64,000 nt of DNA from the NCBI GenBank assembly GCA_964404445.1, contig CAYOJW010000005.1:247131-311130 (forward strand), written 5' to 3'. The translations under genes were made by a program, and so were the position numbers. Source of the stretch: UBA2336 sp964404445. GTDB lineage: Bacteria; Bacteroidota; Bacteroidia; Cytophagales; Cyclobacteriaceae. The notes beneath the pieces are model-generated. The model was not told the origin of the DNA, ran no database searches, and saw only the letters and a program-made list of their open reading frames with translations. Every line of letters starts with the position of its first letter. Positions within the stretch are counted from its first letter, which is position 1. Below, in pieces: positions 60,028 to 64,000 of this stretch.

Positions 60028-61052
60028 AGTCGCTCAGGATTAACGTTATCTTCAAAGGCCGTAGCGGTAAACGATGTTTCTATTGTTTCTCCGGCATTTA
60101 ATGTTAGCCACTCCTTATTATCTATTGCCTGCTGGGGATGGCCTGTCCAGCGCGATGTCCAAGGTTCGAGCGCAACGGTATAGCAGTCGCCCCACCACGG
60201 AAAATCTTTTGTTGCACCCAGTTCAGTCCACAACCAAAGCACTTTAAAGACTTCACCGTTCCATGTTAAGCTAAAGCCAACATTTTTCTTTTTATTTTTA
60301 ATAGCATAAAACGCTTTACGCGGATAGCCCTCTAAGAAACACATATCACTATACGTACCTGTTTTTTTTAAGTTGACAATCTGTGCATCGTCAGGCTCAT
60401 CATTTTTGTTTCGGGCATCAGGCCACTGAAAGGTTTCGCCACGCTTGAACCGGTGATGTTCGGGTATCGAAAATTCAGTATCCATTGTTTTAGCATTTGT
60501 ATCAATCACAATCTCATCATCGATAAAAGGAAGCCCAAAGGCAATGTGCTGCCCCCACATAATGCTAAGTTCGGTTTTACCAACGTTGAGTACACGCTCA
60601 CTAATCTCAAGGCTGCCCGAGTTACTTCTTAATGTTAACGTCCGTTCAATCTTTAAGGGCAATCGCAACGGAGAGGTGCTTAATGTTATCGAAACAATAT
60701 TATGTTCGGTTTTTATTGTTTCGATAGTCCACGGGATTAAAGAAACCTCGCCATGCTGGCCCAGTTCGGCCCCACGATAATTAAACGGTGCGCTGTTGGG
60801 AAGGCAGACTTGCCAGCCACCATAGTAATAATCCTCAAACTGGTTTTTAGTATTTCTGATCTGGCTAAAATGTGTTTGCGGATTTCGAATACCTTTCGAC
60901 AGCCGAAGCAAAAAATCAATATTCTTTGGTTTATACCGAAACTCAAAAATATCGCTGCCACGGTCGGCCAATATCCCGACTTTTAACAAATCGTTTTCAA
61001 GGTAGAAAGCCCGCATACCTGCAATGCTATGTTCTGATAACCGGCAACTCAT
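60024..61052 (-). CDS. DUF4432/aldose 1-epimerase-like protein
   Basis: Galactose-mutarotase-like beta-sandwich protein of 342 residues when started at ATG 61052, which overlaps the uxuA stop in ATGA. The family pattern is visible: LADRGSDIFEFRYKPKNIDFL, YYGGWQVCLPNSAPFNYRGAELGQHGEVSLIPW, WGQHIAFG and CYTVALEPWTSRW. The conserved His and Glu positions are compatible with anomer interconversion. Inferred role: deliver the correct anomer of the sugar to the dehydrogenase in this operon. Confidence 0.85.
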   Translation of the reverse strand: MSCRLSEHSIAGMRAFYLENDLLKVGILADRGSDIFEFRYKPKNIDFLLRLSKGIRNPQTHFSQIRNTKNQFEDYYYGGWQVCLPNSAPFNYRGAELGQHGEVSLIPWTIETIKTEHNIVSITLSTSPLRLPLKIERTLTLRSNSGSLEISERVLNVGKTELSIMWGQHIAFGLPFIDDEIVIDTNAKTMDTEFSIPEHHRFKRGETFQWPDARNKNDEPDDAQIVNLKKTGTYSDMCFLEGYPRKAFYAIKNKKKNVGFSLTWNGEVFKVLWLWTELGATKDFPWWGDCYTVALEPWTSRWTGHPQQAIDNKEWLTLNAGETIETSFTATAFEDNVNPERL

Positions 61053-62119
61053 GGATTTGAATTTATAGCCTGCATGGCACCTTTCATATAGCCTAAGGCA
61101 TACGCCATTCCTGTATGCCATCCGGCTTTCGTAGTCATTTCGGGTGTATGATCGGGTATCAAAACACCATCGTAATGATTAGCCTTCAGAATTTTAAGCG
61201 CTTTAATCATATCAATATCGCCCTCATCTACGAATGCTTCACGATACTGGGGTACCTGACCAATTACATTTCGAAAATGAATGTAGCCAATACGGTTTGC
61301 CTGACTGTATTTATCTAATAACGCATATACATCACTGCCCTGCATCTCTTGTATGGTTCCCATGCAAAACTCAAATCCATTGGCCGGGCTTTCGTTTATG
61401 GAAAGAAGTTTTTCATATTCGGTTGTGTTGTAAAATAACCGTGCCGTACCGCGCATTTCCGGCAAGGGTGGGTCATCCGGGTGCGCCACTAACTTTACAC
61501 CATTCTCTTCTGCTACCGGGAGCATGATGTTCAGAAAGTGCTCAAGGCGTTGCCACATCTCTGTTCTGGACACCGGAGCCAATACTTCGCCAGCCTGCGC
61601 ATCGTCATACCGCATATTCCAAACCATGCCTTTAGGGATAGGTTCGTGAATATTTACCTGCGACTGATCAAAAATTACCGAGTTTGCATTTGCCCTGCCA
61701 CCGGGCCCGCTTGTCCAACCCCAAACACCGGCAAGACTGAAATAATATCCCATAATCGGGATACCTGCCCTGCCCATATTTTTAATGATTGTTTTTAAGT
61801 CTTCAAGTTGAGTTTTTTTAGTTGGACCATCGAGTAAAACATCGTACCAATGCGAAGGGTCGAAATTTTCGATAGCCTCCAATTTCAATCCGTGCGATTC
61901 AACTTCCTTGCGTAACGCACTCAATTCTTCATAACTCCACAGTTTACCCTGATTGCGTGTTTCGCCCCAGCCATTGAGGTAATTTTTGGTAAGGGATGGA
62001 TTGTCGCCTTTTACATAATCTACTAATTGCGCAACAATGTGTGTAGCGCCTGCCTGTCGGGCAAAGCGAAAATTATCGGTATTTAAAATACTGCGGTATA
62101 GTCCTAACCCTAATTTCAT
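61049..62119 (-). CDS. uxuA: mannonate dehydratase
   Basis: TIM-barrel enzyme of 356 residues that dehydrates D-mannonate to 2-keto-3-deoxy-D-gluconate. Family features: IENFDPSHWYDVLLDGP, GYYFSLAGVWGW, VKLVAHPDDPPLPEMRGTARLF, GFEFCMGTIQEM and YIHFRNVIG with FVDEGDIDM, containing the metal-binding His, Cys and Asp residues. Length is normal for the shorter UxuA type. First gene of the catabolic operon. No uxaC, uxuB, kdgK or kdgA is found nearby, so mannonate may arise from mannose rather than glucuronate. Confidence 0.92.
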   Translation of the reverse strand: MKLGLGLYRSILNTDNFRFARQAGATHIVAQLVDYVKGDNPSLTKNYLNGWGETRNQGKLWSYEELSALRKEVESHGLKLEAIENFDPSHWYDVLLDGPTKKTQLEDLKTIIKNMGRAGIPIMGYYFSLAGVWGWTSGPGGRANANSVIFDQSQVNIHEPIPKGMVWNMRYDDAQAGEVLAPVSRTEMWQRLEHFLNIMLPVAEENGVKLVAHPDDPPLPEMRGTARLFYNTTEYEKLLSINESPANGFEFCMGTIQEMQGSDVYALLDKYSQANRIGYIHFRNVIGQVPQYREAFVDEGDIDMIKALKILKANHYDGVLIPDHTPEMTTKAGWHTGMAYALGYMKGAMQAINSNP

Positions 62120-62154
62120 GGATTTATACGATCATGCTATACTTTGTTGGCACG

Positions 62155-62180
62155 GCAGGTGTCATATTTTATTTACCTGC
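62155..62180. repeat. inverted repeat in the divergent promoter region
   Basis: GCAGGT (62155-62160) and ACCTGC (62175-62180) with a 14-base AT-rich centre. It is followed by a T-rich stretch on the plus strand. It may be a second operator or a leader hairpin for uxuA. Confidence 0.4.
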
Positions 62181-62216
62181 TTTTGCTTTTAGTTGTAAAT
62201 TACCTGATGTTACTTT

Positions 62217-62232
62217 GTTCAAACATTTGAAC
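62217..62232. promoter_or_regulatory. GntR operator in the divergent uxuA / SDR region
   Basis: GTTCAAACATTTGAAC, a perfect palindrome with 7-base arms. It differs in one of 16 positions from the PUL operator at 56394 (read on its minus strand). A promoter-like TACTTTG directly overlaps it on the plus strand, 60 bp before the SDR start. The 157-bp region 62120-62276 serves two divergent units. Confidence 0.7.
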
Positions 62233-62276
62233 TTAGTGTAAACTTATTAATTTTCAATTCAAATTCAACTGGTTGC

Positions 62277-63053
62277 ATGAATCTCTTTAGTTTAACCGGA
62301 AAAATAGCCGTGGTAACGGGGGCAGCAAAGGGCATCGGTCTGGCCATTTCAACAAAATTGGCTGGCCAGGGAGCTCGGGTATTCATGGTGGATGTAGATG
62401 ATGCGGAATTAACCACAGCCGTTACAGCAATGCGGCAACAGGGTCATAACGTACATAAAGTGGTTTGTAACATAACAGATTCACACCAGGTACGCGATAC
62501 ATTTCAAGCGCTGGCGAATGAACACGGCTTGCATATTTTAATCAATAATGCCGGCATTGCACATATTGGCAACGTTGAAACAACAACTGAAACCGATTTT
62601 GACAAGGTATATGCCGTAAATGTAAAAGGTGCTTATAACTGCCTGCAGGCTGCTGTTACATACATGAAAAAAACAGGCGGCAGCATTATCAACATTGCCT
62701 CCATTGCAGCCGTAGTGGGTTTAGCCGACCGGTTTGCCTATTCGGCCAGCAAAGGCGCTGTACTTAGTATGACGTATTCTATTGCGAAAGATTATCTACG
62801 TTACAACATCCGGTGCAACAGCATTTCACCCGGAAGGGTACACACTCCTTTTGTAGATGGGTTTCTGGCAAAAAATTATCCCGGCAAGGAAAAAGAGATG
62901 TTTGAGAAACTATCCAAAACACAACCCATTGGCCGCATGGGGCAGCCCGAAGAGATTGCCAATCTTGCACTCTTTTTATGTTCGGATGAGGCTGCCTTTA
63001 TTACCGGAAGCAACTATGTAATTGATGGAGGACTTGTAACATTAAATACTTAA
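62277..63053 (+). CDS. SDR-family dehydrogenase (gene B)
   Basis: Short-chain dehydrogenase of 258 residues. VTGAAKGIG and the Asp-rich MVDVDD after beta-2 indicate NAD use. NNAGIAHIG, the Ser in IASIAAVVG and YSASK complete the active site, and the C-terminus SNYVIDGGLV is typical. Paired with an FAH-family hydrolase 3 bp downstream, an arrangement known from 2-keto-3-deoxy-L-fuconate oxidation. Inferred role: oxidation of the 2-keto-3-deoxy acid made by UxuA. Confidence 0.9.
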   Translation: MNLFSLTGKIAVVTGAAKGIGLAISTKLAGQGARVFMVDVDDAELTTAVTAMRQQGHNVHKVVCNITDSHQVRDTFQALANEHGLHILINNAGIAHIGNVETTTETDFDKVYAVNVKGAYNCLQAAVTYMKKTGGSIINIASIAAVVGLADRFAYSASKGAVLSMTYSIAKDYLRYNIRCNSISPGRVHTPFVDGFLAKNYPGKEKEMFEKLSKTQPIGRMGQPEEIANLALFLCSDEAAFITGSNYVIDGGLVTLNT

Positions 63054-63056
63054 ACC

Positions 63057-63917
63057 ATGAAGCTGATTCGTTTTGGAAAATTTGAGCATGAAAAACCAGG
63101 CGTTGAACTGGCAGACGGTACGCGCATTGATGTAAGCAACGCCTTCACCGATTACAACGAAGATTTTTTCATAAACAACGGCATCGAAAAACTGAAGGAT
63201 TGGGTAAACGCCAATACCCTTAACGCACCACGCGTTAATGCTGCCGAACGCTTAGGGTCACCCGTGGCGCGCCCCAGCAAAATTATTTGCATTGGGTTAA
63301 ACTATTCCGATCATGCCGCAGAAGCCGGCATGAAAGTACCTGGCGAACCCATTATTTTTTTTAAATCGACCACATCACTATGCGGCCCCAATGATGATGT
63401 GATTATCCCAAAAAACAGCAAAAAATCAGATTGGGAGGTTGAACTGGCTTTTATAATCGGTAAAAAGGCTCAATATGTGGAAGAAGAAGAGGCATTGAGT
63501 TATATAGCCGGATATTGCCTTATGAACGATTACAGCGAACGGGAGTTTCAATTAGAACGTGAAGGTCAATGGGTTAAGGGTAAAAGTGCCGACACCTTTT
63601 CACCGTTAGGCCCCTGGCTGGTAACACCTGACGAACTTCGGGACATTCACAACCTGAATCTCTGGCTAAAAGTGAACGGGGAGTTACTCCAAAACGGTAA
63701 TTCGCGCACGCTCATCTTTAAAATTCCAAAACTGGTAAGTTACATCTCACAGTTTATGACACTCCTGCCGGGCGATGTGGTTTCAACAGGAACCCCGTTT
63801 GGTGTGGGGATGGGGTTCAAACCACCCCGGTATTTGAAAGAAGGCGATGTTGTAGAATTGGGAATTGAAGGATTAGGCAGTTCGCGCCAGGTAGCAAAGA
63901 ACTACTGTTCTAACTAA
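63057..63917 (+). CDS. fumarylacetoacetate hydrolase-family protein (2,4-diketo-3-deoxy-acid hydrolase candidate)
   Basis: Metal-dependent C-C hydrolase of 286 residues. ICIGLNYSDHAAEAG opens the catalytic domain. DWEVELAFIIG (two metal-binding Glu) and NDYSEREFQ (Asp) supply the metal ligands, and LLPGDVVSTGTPFGVGMG is the family C-terminal motif. Members next to SDRs cleave 2,4-diketo-3-deoxy acids to pyruvate and a hydroxy acid. It follows SDR gene B after 3 bp, so the two form one operon. Confidence 0.9.
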   Translation: MKLIRFGKFEHEKPGVELADGTRIDVSNAFTDYNEDFFINNGIEKLKDWVNANTLNAPRVNAAERLGSPVARPSKIICIGLNYSDHAAEAGMKVPGEPIIFFKSTTSLCGPNDDVIIPKNSKKSDWEVELAFIIGKKAQYVEEEEALSYIAGYCLMNDYSEREFQLEREGQWVKGKSADTFSPLGPWLVTPDELRDIHNLNLWLKVNGELLQNGNSRTLIFKIPKLVSYISQFMTLLPGDVVSTGTPFGVGMGFKPPRYLKEGDVVELGIEGLGSSRQVAKNYCSN

Positions 63918-63968
63918 ATATAAATTACGGAACAATACAAAAACAAGATTTAATGGACAAAAATGGTT

Positions 63969-63982
63969 GGTGATTAATCACC
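63969..63982. repeat. 14-bp palindrome near the right edge
   Basis: GGTGATTAATCACC is a perfect palindrome, 52 bp after the FAH-gene stop. No gene is seen in 63918-64000. It could be an operator for the next gene outside the window. Confidence 0.45.
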
Positions 63983-64000
63983 TAACTTGTTGATACATAA

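Noticed and set aside
1..64000. tRNA or rRNA genes and a CRISPR array
   Set aside because: None could be recognised by reading the intergenic regions; only isolated repeat-like pieces occur near the tracrRNA.

Overview
The window looks like a chromosomal segment of a member of the phylum Bacteroidota, probably of the Cytophagales type. The evidence is a SusC/SusD polysaccharide-utilisation locus, promoters of the TAnnTTTG type with almost no Shine-Dalgarno sequences, a GTP-type PEP carboxykinase, a Bacteroidota-style parE-parC pair, and typical palindromic (REP-like) repeats. The species cannot be named from sequence alone.

Layout. 1-3014: the N-terminal 1004 codons of a type II-C-like Cas9 (minus strand, running off the left edge). 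3015-3732: its promoter, two palindromes, an orphan half CRISPR repeat and a clear tracrRNA with its own terminator, pointing away from cas9. 3733-6206: groES-groEL and a TerB-like gene. 6273-11496: two peptide transporters (OPT and POT type) and pckG. 11676-14177: a small exported protein, an M15 peptidase and a GH1 glycosidase. 14184-14744: two decayed small genes (a frameshifted membrane-anchored protein and a HigA-like antitoxin stub). 14782-20300: a glycerol block (glpF, a secreted hydrolase, glpD, glpK) with hairpins between cistrons. 20375-24234: a small membrane protein, tex, and an AbiEii-type toxin-antitoxin pair. 24250-30367: a four-gene sugar operon (PhyH dioxygenase, TIM-barrel isomerase, GH127, GH13) diverging from an AraC regulator. 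30389-31223: a repeat-rich scar with three REP palindromes, a fragment duplicated from the AraC gene and a 25-codon relic of a REP-associated transposase. 31279-39001: a small M50-like protease, parC, parE, a four-helix membrane protein, a sterol-desaturase-family protein and a lipoprotein.

39014-63917 is one large carbohydrate system around a GntR regulator. The leftward operon encodes a surface lipoprotein, SusC, SusD, a phosphomannose-isomerase-like fusion, a sugar porter, a ROK kinase, an (alpha/alpha)6 glycosidase, a GH92 alpha-mannosidase fused to an SGNH hydrolase, and two of three paralogous propeller-like lipoproteins. To the right lie a tightly overlapping operon (UxuA-type mannonate dehydratase, DUF4432 mutarotase, SMP-30 lactonase, SDR) and a divergent pair (SDR, FAH-family hydrolase). 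A 16-bp palindrome, approximately GTTCATACATTTGAAC, occurs in the GntR promoter, the SusCD promoter and the divergent catabolic promoter region. I infer one regulon that captures a mannose-type glycan, hydrolyses it, and degrades the sugar by a phosphorylative route (ROK plus isomerase) and/or an oxidative, aldolase-free route ending at pyruvate.

The strongest candidates for something new are this GntR regulon with its proposed oxidative route, and the tracrRNA whose 5' end carries a repeat-like segment able to pair with its own anti-repeat.
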